NCBI RefSeq assembly: GCF_042652985.1
Contig: NZ_JBHSHQ010000004.1
Location: forward strand, 1 to 64,000
DNA: 64,000 nucleotides
Origin: Ruoffia tabacinasalis
Lineage (GTDB): Bacteria; Bacillota; Bacilli; Lactobacillales; Aerococcaceae
Direction of reading: 5' to 3'
Shown: positions 8,070 to 15,875 of the stretch, in pieces
Layout: each line of letters begins with the position of its first letter
Position numbering within the stretch: the first letter of the stretch is position 1
Notes under the pieces: model-generated
What the model was told of the DNA's origin: nothing
The model's input: the letters and a program-made list of their open reading frames with translations, nothing else
Database searches by the model: none
Made by a program: the position numbers and the translations under genes

Positions 8070-8993
8070 ATGCTATATACAATTACATTTAATCCCGCAG
8101 TGGATTTAGTTATGAATACAGATGTGATTCACTTAGGTGAATTGAATCGCGTGAAACGAGATGAATATGTGGCTGGAGGTAAGGGCATTAACATGTCTGT
8201 TCTCTTAAAGCGACTAGGGCATCACAATATTGCGACAGGCTTTTTAGGAGGCTTCTCAGGTGATTTTATTCAAAATTCATTAAAAGAAGAAGGCATACAA
8301 CCTGAATTTGTTGACATTGATGCAATTACGCGCATTAATGTCAAAATAAAAGCAGATCAAGAAACTGAAATTAATGCTAATGGACCAGTTATTCAAGAGC
8401 AGGATATTCAGAAGTTATTTAATTATTTCAATGAAGTATTAGTCAAAGGAGATACGGTTTTACTAGCCGGTAATGCTGCGCCAGGTATGAATAGCGACCA
8501 TTACGTTAAAGTGGCTGAGTTATGCGCAAGTAAACAGGTTGATTTTGTATTGGATTCGAATAAAGATCTTTTGACCGCTTGTTTAGTGCATAAGCCATTT
8601 TTAATCAAACCGAATGCGCAAGAGCTCAGTGAAATCTTCAATGTCAAGGTAGATTCAATTGAAGAAGTGATTCATTACGGTAAAATGCTCCAAGAAAAAG
8701 GCGCACGTAATGTTATCGTATCATTAGGTGGCGACGGCGCAGTGTTACTCACAGAGACGGGAGAAGTGTATCAATCATCAGTGCCTAAAGGCGAAGTCGT
8801 CAATTCCGTAGGTGCCGGAGATTCAATGGTCGCAGGATTTATAGCAAAATATATTGAAAGTGGTCAGTACGAGGACAGTTTAAAGCAAGGAGCGGCATCA
8901 GGAAGTGCGACGGCATTTTCAGTTGGAATCGCAACAAAAGAATTGATAGATCAATTAATTAAAGAAATAGAAATAAAAAGGATAGGTGGATAA
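8070..8993 (+). CDS. fruK: 1-phosphofructokinase
   Basis: 307 residues of the PfkB family. The C-terminal signature SVGAGDSMVAGF contains the catalytic aspartate and the anion hole, and the N-terminal TFNPAVD start is typical of FruK and LacC. It phosphorylates fructose-1-phosphate (the FruA product) to fructose-1,6-bisphosphate. Tagatose-6-phosphate kinases share the fold, but the neighbours point to FruK. GGAAG precedes the ATG, and the gene is coupled to fruR and fruA. Confidence 0.93.
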   Translation: MLYTITFNPAVDLVMNTDVIHLGELNRVKRDEYVAGGKGINMSVLLKRLGHHNIATGFLGGFSGDFIQNSLKEEGIQPEFVDIDAITRINVKIKADQETEINANGPVIQEQDIQKLFNYFNEVLVKGDTVLLAGNAAPGMNSDHYVKVAELCASKQVDFVLDSNKDLLTACLVHKPFLIKPNAQELSEIFNVKVDSIEEVIHYGKMLQEKGARNVIVSLGGDGAVLLTETGEVYQSSVPKGEVVNSVGAGDSMVAGFIAKYIESGQYEDSLKQGAASGSATAFSVGIATKELIDQLIKEIEIKRIGG

Positions 8994-8994
8994 A

Positions 8995-10965
8995 ATGAAA
9001 CTAGCACAATTATTTGTAAAAGATGCGATGGATTTAACTTTATCAACAACAGATAAAGCAAGTACTTTACGTCATTTGGCAGAACAATTCGCCAAAGTAG
9101 GTGGCGTGAGTGATGTTGGCAGTTATGTTGAGAAACTAGAAGCGCGTGAAGCCCAATCTACAACAGGTGTAGGAGACGAAATTGCGATTCCACATGCTCA
9201 AGATGCTTCAATTAAAGAAGCAGCGATTGTTTTTGCTCGCTCACAAGAAGGAATTGAATGGGAGTCATTCGATGGTCAACCAGCAAAATTAATCTTTATG
9301 ATTGCTTCACCTGAAGGTGGCGGAGAACATCTACAAGCTTTAGCAAAATTATCAAGTATCTTAATGAATCCAGAAGCAAAACAAGCTTTACTTGATGCTC
9401 AAACTCAAGAAGATGTTGTAAATATCATTGCGGAATATGAAGCAGAAAAAGAAGAAGAAAACCAAGCAAAAGAAACAGTTGCTGCAGTAGATACTCAAGC
9501 ACAAGACGCGGATGATGTATACTTATTAGCTGTAACGGCATGTCCAACAGGGATTGCGCATACTTATATGGCGGAAGAGAAACTGAATCAAGCAGCGGAT
9601 AAAGCCGGTTATGCGATTAAAGTTGAGACAAATGGGCAAACAGGTGTTGGTAATAAATTAACGAAAGCGGATATTGAACGCGCAACAGCGATTATTGTAG
9701 CAGCTGACAAGCAAGTAGATATGGCGCGCTTTAATGGTAAACCAGTTATTATAACAAAAGTAGCCGACGGAATTAATAAAGCCGATGAATTAGTGAAGCG
9801 TGCCGCAAATGCTGATGCGCGTATTTATCACGCGGGTCAATATGAGCAGTCAGCCGACGATTCTGAGGAGAATGAATCTTTAGGACGTCAGTTCTATAAA
9901 CACTTAATGAACGGTGTATCTCATATGTTACCGTTCGTCGTCGCAGGTGGGATTTTAGCCGCTTTATCATTCTTCTGGGGAATCAACTCAGCGAATCCAG
10001 ATGATGCAAGTTATAATGCGATTGCTCATACTTTAAAAACTTTCGGAGATTTATCTTTCGCTATGATGTTACCAGTACTAGCAGGTTATATTGGGCAATC
10101 TATTGCTGATCGACCTGGTTTAGTGATTGGTTTCATGGGTGGGGTTTTTGCTAACCCAAGTATTCTAACAGCCTTTAATGCCGGTGGAATCTTTGAAGAT
10201 GCAGTTGCATCAGGATTCTTAGGTGCTTTAGTCGCTGGTTTCTTAGCGGGTGGAATTGTTTGGTGCTTACGTAAAGGCTTAAGTTGGTTACCAAAATCAC
10301 TGGAAGGTATGAAGCCGATCTTCTTATATCCTGTGCTAGGTGTTCTAGCCATGGGTCTCATCATGTTCTTTATCGTGAATGCACCCATGGGAGCAGTCAT
10401 GTTAGGTTTACAAGACTTATTAACAAGTATTCCTTCTGAATTATCTGTAGTTCTAGGTTTCGTTGCTGCAGCTATGATGTCAATTGATATGGGTGGGCCG
10501 CTTAATAAAGCTGCTTATGTTACTGGTACAGCTTTGGTTACAGCATCAAATGGTGCAGGTTCAGATGTGATGGCAGCCGTTATGATCGGTGGGATGGTTC
10601 CCCCGTTAGCGATTGCTATTTCAGCAACATTTAACAAAAATCTTTGGGCGCCAGAACAACATAACAGTGCTTTAGTGAACTATGTGATGGGGGCGGCTTT
10701 CATTACTGAAGGAGCTATTCCATTCGCAGCATCGAATCCACTTCGTGTGATTCCTTCATTAGCAGTAGGTAGTGGGGTTGCTGGAGCATTAAGTATGTTA
10801 TTCGGTAGTGTAAGTTATGTACCACATGGTGGAATCTTTGCGGTTCTAGCAGGTGGGGTGACGAATCCACTTATGTATACACTATCGTGGATCATTGGTG
10901 GGATTGTTGGAGCCATTTTATTAAATGTGTTAGTGAAGAAACCAGCTGAAGAGTTAGCTGAGTAA
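8995..10965 (+). CDS. fruA: Fructose PTS transporter, EIIABC fusion
   Basis: 656 residues with three domains in order. EIIA covers about 1-150 with phospho-acceptor His67 in AIPHAQD. EIIB covers about 175-275 with phospho-cysteine 183 in ACPTGIAHT. EIIC, the membrane permease, covers about 300-650 with roughly nine hydrophobic segments. It imports fructose as fructose-1-phosphate. The start ATG 8995 lies nine bases after GGTGG and overlaps the end of fruK by a few bases; a GTG at 8986 is inside that RBS. Confidence 0.94.
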   Translation: MKLAQLFVKDAMDLTLSTTDKASTLRHLAEQFAKVGGVSDVGSYVEKLEAREAQSTTGVGDEIAIPHAQDASIKEAAIVFARSQEGIEWESFDGQPAKLIFMIASPEGGGEHLQALAKLSSILMNPEAKQALLDAQTQEDVVNIIAEYEAEKEEENQAKETVAAVDTQAQDADDVYLLAVTACPTGIAHTYMAEEKLNQAADKAGYAIKVETNGQTGVGNKLTKADIERATAIIVAADKQVDMARFNGKPVIITKVADGINKADELVKRAANADARIYHAGQYEQSADDSEENESLGRQFYKHLMNGVSHMLPFVVAGGILAALSFFWGINSANPDDASYNAIAHTLKTFGDLSFAMMLPVLAGYIGQSIADRPGLVIGFMGGVFANPSILTAFNAGGIFEDAVASGFLGALVAGFLAGGIVWCLRKGLSWLPKSLEGMKPIFLYPVLGVLAMGLIMFFIVNAPMGAVMLGLQDLLTSIPSELSVVLGFVAAAMMSIDMGGPLNKAAYVTGTALVTASNGAGSDVMAAVMIGGMVPPLAIAISATFNKNLWAPEQHNSALVNYVMGAAFITEGAIPFAASNPLRVIPSLAVGSGVAGALSMLFGSVSYVPHGGIFAVLAGGVTNPLMYTLSWIIGGIVGAILLNVLVKKPAEELAE

Positions 10966-10985
10966 GAAATAAGATGAATATGAAA

Positions 10986-11026
10986 AACCCTGATCATTTG
11001 ATGTGAATCTAATGATCAGGGCTTTT
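10986..11026 (+). terminator. Terminator of the fructose operon
   Basis: CCCTGATCATT (10988-10998) pairs with AATGATCAGGG (11011-11021), followed by CTTTTAT. Confidence 0.85.
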
Positions 11027-11074
11027 ATGAATTTTTGTGTGCTTTATCGTAGTGTAAATCCAGCAGGGAGTGCA

Positions 11075-11260
11075 TTACTTTGAATCGAAATCTTTTAATG
11101 AAAATGCATAAACAACGACATAAACAACAAAAAAAATTATTATAAAAGTAAGGAAGTCTAAAAAAAGATTGTTAGTGTTTATAATGTTTAGCCTGCCTAG
11201 AATTCGCTGAATAATAAATGTTATACAAACAACTAATATATCTATAATATATTTATTCAA
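11075..11260 (-). CDS. Small two-segment membrane protein
   Basis: 61 residues with two hydrophobic segments (about 4-20 and 30-53) and a charged C terminus. The start is TTG at 11260 on the minus strand with GGAGG (11277-11273) about ten bases upstream, which argues that it is real. It stands at the left edge of the AT-rich island holding secreted bacteriocin-like proteins, so it could be a producer immunity protein. That role is inference, and the protein is not recognised. Confidence 0.55.
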   Translation of the reverse strand: MNKYIIDILVVCITFIIQRILGRLNIINTNNLFLDFLTFIIIFFVVYVVVYAFSLKDFDSK

Positions 11261-11514
11261 AAAAGCAAACCTCCAATAATAAAGTTAAAGAAACATTTTA
11301 TTTTCAATATAGTTTGTATAGACGATATATAAGTGAGATGTAATAAATGAAAATAAGAATTGTATAATAAACTTACCGTTTTTACCCATTGTTATATTAT
11401 CTGTGGACAGATATTATTATACCAGATAAGATAAACGTTGTAGTATCCTAGGAATATCTTATCAAAAAAACTAGAACTTATTAGAGACAAAAATAAAGCG
11501 AGGTAGTGATATAA

Positions 11515-12066
11515 ATGAAAAAAATAATTAAAAAAAGTATTGTTACGGCAACTATAGCTACTACTATATTAGGTGTCAGCTTGATTCCAGAGATTAATAT
11601 TATAACTCCAAACGTTGTGTCGGCCCAAGAAAATGATATTCTTGATATTGATGCAATTTCTCAAGACCTAAGTAATTTATACCCTCAATTCAATCAAGAA
11701 GAAATTTATCAAGCTGTCTCTCAAGCTGCTAGAGGCGAAGAAATGGATTTGCCGACAGATGGAAATGAAATTCAAGCGAGGGCATGGCAAGGAGTTACAA
11801 CTGGACAACTAGCCTTTGCTATTGATACAGCAATCGCTATTGCAACTGGAGGTGTCATATCAAGTGTAGCTACAAAGTTATCTTCAAGCGCACTCAGAGC
11901 CGTAAGGTATTCTATTCAAGCTCAGTTAGCACGATTTGGTGCCGGTACTCTAGGTGGAATTTTTATAGATGCAGCATTGTATATGGCAAGTCCGGGTCAA
12001 TATGTTGCTGACAATATTGATGCAATAGATACTGTTCCAAACAATGGAAGAATTAATTTATGGTAA
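11515..12066 (+). CDS. Secreted small protein, bacteriocin-like (unrecognised family)
   Basis: 183 residues. A clear Sec signal peptide covers about 1-38: lysine-rich start, hydrophobic core, cleavage after VVSA. An acidic stretch (about 39-90) follows, then a hydrophobic, Ala/Gly/Ile-rich region (about 95-160) that looks amphipathic or membrane-active, and a polar end. There is no double-glycine leader and there are no cysteines. The upstream GCGAGGTAG acts as RBS. The layout (signal, acidic pro-part, membrane-seeking C part) is shared with the second secreted protein at 12475. A toxin or bacteriocin precursor is the best guess; no family is recognised. Confidence 0.7.
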   Translation: MKKIIKKSIVTATIATTILGVSLIPEINIITPNVVSAQENDILDIDAISQDLSNLYPQFNQEEIYQAVSQAARGEEMDLPTDGNEIQARAWQGVTTGQLAFAIDTAIAIATGGVISSVATKLSSSALRAVRYSIQAQLARFGAGTLGGIFIDAALYMASPGQYVADNIDAIDTVPNNGRINLW

Positions 12067-12149
12067 AAATAAATTTCTTTAAGCTAAAAAAATTAAAATA
12101 CAGCAAAGATAATCAGTAATTTTACAGAATAGTGATTGAGGTCAATATA

Positions 12150-12201
12150 ATATTCAATAAAACGATTAATTTGTTTAATCGTTTTGTTGAATATGTTTTT
12201 A
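12150..12201 (+). terminator. Terminator after the first secreted protein gene
   Basis: An 18-bp stem formed by 12152-12169 and 12175-12192 (ATTCAATAAAACGATTAA with its complement, one G-U pair), then ATGTTTTTAT. The gap 12067-12249 holds nothing else that I see. Confidence 0.8.
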
Positions 12202-12249
12202 TGTATTGAATACTCCATAATATAATTTTTAAAAAAAGGTGGAGATTAA

Positions 12250-12420
12250 GTGAGCAAAAAAACATTGAAACAGTTATTTATCAAACTATTAATCGGATTT
12301 ATTATTATTTTACTAATTAATAGTATATTTAGATTAGAATTTAAGATACCAACTTATATAGCATACATGGTAATAGGCCCGATTTTTATTACTTTACTTG
12401 AAAATAAAAAAAAAGACTAA
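12250..12420 (+). CDS. Mini membrane protein, possible immunity protein
   Basis: 56 residues starting at GTG 12250 with AGGTGGAG (12238-12245) a few bases upstream. Two hydrophobic segments (about 11-26 and 36-50) lie between a Lys-rich N terminus and a Lys-rich tail. It lies between the two secreted-protein genes. Small two-segment membrane proteins of this kind often protect bacteriocin producers, but no family is recognised and the role is inferred from position. Confidence 0.6.
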   Translation: MSKKTLKQLFIKLLIGFIIILLINSIFRLEFKIPTYIAYMVIGPIFITLLENKKKD

Positions 12421-12474
12421 GCCATTTTTGGATTTGATATGAAGCAAAAATTAAATATAAAAGGAGACATTAAA

Positions 12475-12816
12475 GTGAGAAGATATGTATTGATTTCAAT
12501 CGTTATACTTATTATGAGCAGACTAATAATGCCAATTTCAATTATAGCAAATGAAAATACAAGTGAAACTGTGAACCAGGAAGTTTTTACTGATCAATTA
12601 GAAAAAACGAGAGAATATAAATCAGAACTTGAAATTATAGCACCAAACAGTATTACAGTGGGAGCTTTAATGGGAGCAGCAGCAAATATTTTGATTAAAG
12701 CAGGCTTTGGTTGGCTAGCAACTCAATTGTATGAGTGGGGTGCGGCACAGTTTTGTGAAAGTTATAAAAATAGTAATTGGGCTACAAGCAGTGCATGCAG
12801 TTTATTAGGTTATTAA
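12475..12816 (+). CDS. Second secreted bacteriocin-like peptide precursor
   Basis: 113 residues from GTG 12475; AAAGGAGA at 12459-12466 is the RBS, so the longer frame from 12439 is rejected. A Sec signal peptide covers about 1-25 (cleavage after IIA). An acidic Glu/Thr-rich segment follows (about 26-58), then a Gly/Ala-rich hydrophobic part and a tail with two cysteines, FCESYKNSNWATSSAC, that could form a disulfide. This resembles Sec-dependent class II bacteriocin precursors in style, without a pediocin box. Position next to a two-component system supports a regulated secreted peptide. Confidence 0.65.
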   Translation: MRRYVLISIVILIMSRLIMPISIIANENTSETVNQEVFTDQLEKTREYKSELEIIAPNSITVGALMGAAANILIKAGFGWLATQLYEWGAAQFCESYKNSNWATSSACSLLGY

Positions 12817-12919
12817 TTGAAAGTTATACTTTTAGTAGCAATTATGGAATAGAAGAGAATTTAATCTACTTATTTTATGGTATTATAGTAGCAATAAACT
12901 AACTGGAGCACTAAACTTA

Positions 12920-14812
12920 ATGAAAAAAGTCGATCTTTCTAATTTAAAATATTTAAATTACTTTATCATCATTTTAATATTTTTTATACAAATAACACTT
13001 TATATGAAGGTAGAAGATACGTTTCTAGATATTTACTTTATTAGTCTTGTTATTGCCTTATTTGGAATTCATTCTAATAAAAAGTTTTTCCCAGACCAAA
13101 AATATGGATATTATATGTTATATTTTCAGTTAATTATAATGAAAGTGTTTCTTTCGGTTAGTGATATTGAAAATTTAAATATTTGGATAACAGTAACTGA
13201 TTTCTTTTTTTTAGCTAGTAAATTCATGCTAATATATAATATCAAGCCAAGAGAAACAATGAAAAAACATATCATTTTATTGTACATATTAATTTATTGG
13301 GTTCTTATAGTTAGTAATGCTAAACATGCAGTAATATGCTTTTCCATCATCATATCAATTGTTTTTTTAAATCGCTATATTAAATTTCATACATACAAAA
13401 TTTGGTATGTATTTTATATACTTGGGATTATTGGTTCTCATTTATTCTTGTGGATTATTCAATATCATATGTTTCTTGGAGTGCTTTCTGTACTATCGTT
13501 ACCATTTGTTCATTATTGCTTTCAAATAAAAAGAAGAATATTTATTCCATCTAAAAATGATTTTCGATTTTACTCTAGCATTTTGAGTATAATCATTGGT
13601 TATTTATTTTTATCAATAACTAATACAACTCGTGAATTGACTTTCCTGTTTACGATTATGTTCTCAATATTGATATACTTTTCGCACAGTTTAATAATAG
13701 TACTAGAAAATGTAGAAATCAGTCAATACTTTGACGAAATAAAAGAAAAAACGATAGAAAAAAATCAAATTAAACAACATATTAATATTTCGAATATAAA
13801 GGAAGATATAGTTAAATTGATTGATAACTATATTGAAAATCACTTCGTAATGGACTCTTATCAGTTAGTTCTACGCGAAAATTATGCAGTTACTAAAATA
13901 TTAACAAATAATTTGTTCCTTTCAAACCAAATTATAGAAAATCAAAGTAAAGTTGAAGTATGGTATACTCATCATTCTTTTCCGCCAATAGAATGCATAC
14001 AGTATAAAGATGATAATTGGAGCATTCAGTTGTTCTATACCGATACCCTACATACTGAAAGCGAAAAAAGGAACATGCACAGACAGTTAGAGTATTTTGG
14101 GAAAATTATTATAAATATTAGAAGTTTGATTTTAAGGAATGAAAGCTATTATTATGATTCTTTATCAAGTTATGAAAGAATGCATGTAGTCACAGTGAGT
14201 AAGATGGATAAGCAAAGTGATGATTATATAAAATACCTCCACGATGAAATTTTGCAAAGTATTTTAAGTGTTCAGAACTTATTGTCCAATACCCCAAGAG
14301 TAGATTATATTAGTGATTTAATAGATATTGAAATTGCAAAATTGATTTATTCTATAAGAAATAGGGTTAATGAATTTGCTCCATCTACTTTGTTTAATCT
14401 CACCTTAATAGAAAATATTAATGTGTTATTTGAAAAAATTAGATTGCAGTTTGAAACAATAGAATTTAAATTGATACAGAGTGATGTGTTAGATCAAATA
14501 CCCACCCCACTATCTAAGATAGTGTATAGAATAATTAAGGAATTAAATTGGAATGTAGGTAAGCATTCAATTGCTAGTAAATCGAGTACAGAAATAAATA
14601 TAGTACACAATAAATTAGAAATAATTGTGAAAGACAATGGTAAGGGTTTTGATTATGAGGATTTGGACATATACCCAGACGAAACCCTACATATAGGTTT
14701 ATTATCTATAAAAAATGACGTAAATCTTTTAGGTGGGTCATTTGTTATTGAATCTAAGACACAAAATAAAATGGGTTCGAAAATCATTATTACTATTCCA
14801 TTAAAAAGATAA
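12920..14812 (+). CDS. Sensor histidine kinase, ComP/NarX-like (HisKA_3 type)
   Basis: 630 residues. The N-terminal 270 residues hold about eight membrane segments, as in peptide-sensing ComP-type kinases. A cytosolic linker (about 280-430) leads to a dimerisation motif, LHDEILQ, with phospho-acceptor His441. The ATPase domain follows, with an N-box-like ELNWNVGKH region and the G-box DNGKGF at about 571-576. The adjacent response regulator starts 15 bases downstream. Base composition is unusually AT-rich, as in the whole island, suggesting transfer. The ligand could be one of the secreted proteins upstream; this is inference. Confidence 0.85.
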   Translation: MKKVDLSNLKYLNYFIIILIFFIQITLYMKVEDTFLDIYFISLVIALFGIHSNKKFFPDQKYGYYMLYFQLIIMKVFLSVSDIENLNIWITVTDFFFLASKFMLIYNIKPRETMKKHIILLYILIYWVLIVSNAKHAVICFSIIISIVFLNRYIKFHTYKIWYVFYILGIIGSHLFLWIIQYHMFLGVLSVLSLPFVHYCFQIKRRIFIPSKNDFRFYSSILSIIIGYLFLSITNTTRELTFLFTIMFSILIYFSHSLIIVLENVEISQYFDEIKEKTIEKNQIKQHINISNIKEDIVKLIDNYIENHFVMDSYQLVLRENYAVTKILTNNLFLSNQIIENQSKVEVWYTHHSFPPIECIQYKDDNWSIQLFYTDTLHTESEKRNMHRQLEYFGKIIINIRSLILRNESYYYDSLSSYERMHVVTVSKMDKQSDDYIKYLHDEILQSILSVQNLLSNTPRVDYISDLIDIEIAKLIYSIRNRVNEFAPSTLFNLTLIENINVLFEKIRLQFETIEFKLIQSDVLDQIPTPLSKIVYRIIKELNWNVGKHSIASKSSTEINIVHNKLEIIVKDNGKGFDYEDLDIYPDETLHIGLLSIKNDVNLLGGSFVIESKTQNKMGSKIIITIPLKR

Positions 14813-14826
14813 GCAAAGGGAGACTA

Positions 14827-15432
14827 TTGTTGAAAATTTTATTAGTAGATGATCATGAATTGTTAGGGAAAAGTTTAGAAATCTCATTTGAAAAAGAACC
14901 TAAAATTAAAGAATTTACGTTTGTTAAGAGTGCTGAAGAAGCACAAAAACGAATTTTAGAAGGAGATTATGATATTATTTTATTAGATATCAATTTAAAA
15001 GGTGAAAGTGGATTATCATTAGGAGAATCTCTTATTAGGGGTTATCCAGAATTAAAGGTAATCTTTCTATCAGGGTATAATTTACCTGAATATCAGAGAC
15101 AAGCAGTTAATATGGGTGCATTTGGGTATATTACGAAGGATATATCTGTCGACATATTGTTGAAAAAAATAGAACAAGTAATTATTAATCATCAAAAAGT
15201 ATTTGATAACCATCAACAGTTTGAACATATCTACGAATCACTTACAGTTTCTGAAAAAAAATTAATAAAACTTATCAGCATGGGGATCAAACAAACTGTA
15301 ATTGCAGATGAATTAAGTATTGCTGAAAAAACAGTACGAAATAAGCTTTATTTAATTAATAAGAAATTAAACACGCAGTCTACGATAGAAACTGTTACTA
15401 TGGCAATTAAATTAGGTATAATTGAGTTGTAA
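14827..15432 (+). CDS. NarL/FixJ-type response regulator (ComA-like)
   Basis: 201 residues. The receiver domain (about 1-120) has the acidic pocket D8/D9, phospho-acceptor Asp54 in LLDIN and a lysine in TKD. The C-terminal LuxR-type helix-turn-helix is at about 140-200, with AEKTVRNKL as recognition helix region. There are two adjacent TTG codons (14827 and 14830) after GGGAG; the second has better spacing. It is the partner of the kinase just upstream and probably controls the secreted-peptide genes. A terminator follows. Confidence 0.88.
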   Translation: MLKILLVDDHELLGKSLEISFEKEPKIKEFTFVKSAEEAQKRILEGDYDIILLDINLKGESGLSLGESLIRGYPELKVIFLSGYNLPEYQRQAVNMGAFGYITKDISVDILLKKIEQVIINHQKVFDNHQQFEHIYESLTVSEKKLIKLISMGIKQTVIADELSIAEKTVRNKLYLINKKLNTQSTIETVTMAIKLGIIEL

Positions 15433-15463
15433 CGATAGCAAGACTGATATCGGGAATAATAGG

Positions 15464-15502
15464 CCCTTATTATTAGGTATGATTCTAATGATGAGGGTTT
15501 TT
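15464..15502 (+). terminator. Terminator after the response regulator
   Basis: CCCTTATTATTAG (15464-15476) pairs with CTAATGATGAGGG (15485-15497) with two G-U pairs, then TTTTT. It closes the AT-rich island. Confidence 0.85.
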
Positions 15503-15583
15503 AATCATGAGTGAGAAATAGTTAGGATAGCAAGATGATAAAATTTTTCAATAATATGATTAGAATTAAATGAGATAAAATAC

Positions 15584-15612
15584 TTGTTTTTTAATGTTCT
15601 ATCATTTATACT
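15584..15612 (+). promoter_or_regulatory. Promoter of the Leu-leader operon
   Basis: TTGTTT at 15584-15589, 17-base spacer, TATACT at 15607-15612, placing the start of transcription shortly before the leader RBS. Confidence 0.7.
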
Positions 15613-15644
15613 AAGTTACAAATAAAGAGCGAAGGAGCATATTC

Positions 15645-15722
15645 ATGAATAATCTAAACTTATTACAATTAAATAGCTTATTAAACACACAATTATTACT
15701 CAGGTTCTATGTGGTGTGCTAA
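15645..15722 (+). CDS. Leucine-rich leader peptide (attenuator)
   Basis: A 25-codon frame starting at ATG 15645 with a strong AAGGAG at 15632-15637. Nine of 25 residues are leucine (positions 4, 6, 7, 9, 12, 13, 17, 18, 19), mostly TTA or CTA codons. It is followed by stacked alternative hairpins and a terminator before an oligopeptide-binding protein gene. The design is that of a control peptide whose translation reports on charged tRNA-Leu. A signalling peptide is less likely because there is no signal sequence and the RNA structures fit attenuation. Confidence 0.75.
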   Translation: MNNLNLLQLNSLLNTQLLLRFYVVC

Positions 15723-15847
15723 TTAAGCATGTACCCGCATAGGACGCAAATCTTATGTGGGAATAATAAGTTTAGCCAACATATATATGCTATGTTGTAT
15801 CTAAAAGCCTACTAAGATTTGACGTCCAATTCTTAGTAGGCTTTTTT
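15707..15847 (+). promoter_or_regulatory. Leu attenuator: mutually exclusive RNA stems
   Basis: Five segments pair in a chain. Segment 0 (15707-15714, the last leader codons) pairs with segment 1 (15735-15742), 8 bp. Segment 1 (15734-15741) alternatively pairs with 15754-15761, 8 bp, closing segment 2 in a loop. Segment 2 (15742-15755) pairs with segment 3 (15813-15827), 14 bp with one bulge, as antiterminator. Segment 3 (15804-15817) pairs with segment 4 (15831-15844), 14 bp perfect, as terminator. A ribosome stalled at the early Leu codons leaves 0:1 free to form, which allows 2:3 and read-through. A ribosome at the stop codon covers segment 0, giving 1:2 and the terminator. Confidence 0.75.
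15804..15847 (+). terminator. Attenuator terminator before oppA1
   Basis: AAAGCCTACTAAGA (15804-15817) and its exact complement at 15831-15844, followed by six T. It is upstream of the structural gene, so it is a conditional terminator. Confidence 0.88.
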
Positions 15848-15875
15848 CGTTCAAAAAATAAGGAGGATACAACAT

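Noticed and set aside
12439..12474. Extended N terminus of the second secreted protein
   Set aside because: A good RBS precedes GTG 12475, and the longer form would bury the signal peptide.
12920..15432. A ComQXPA quorum-sensing cassette
   Set aside because: The kinase and regulator resemble ComP/ComA, but no ComQ prenyltransferase or ComX gene is present.
15645..15722. Leader frame as a secreted pheromone or toxin peptide
   Set aside because: No signal segment; the strict chain of competing stems right after it fits attenuation better.
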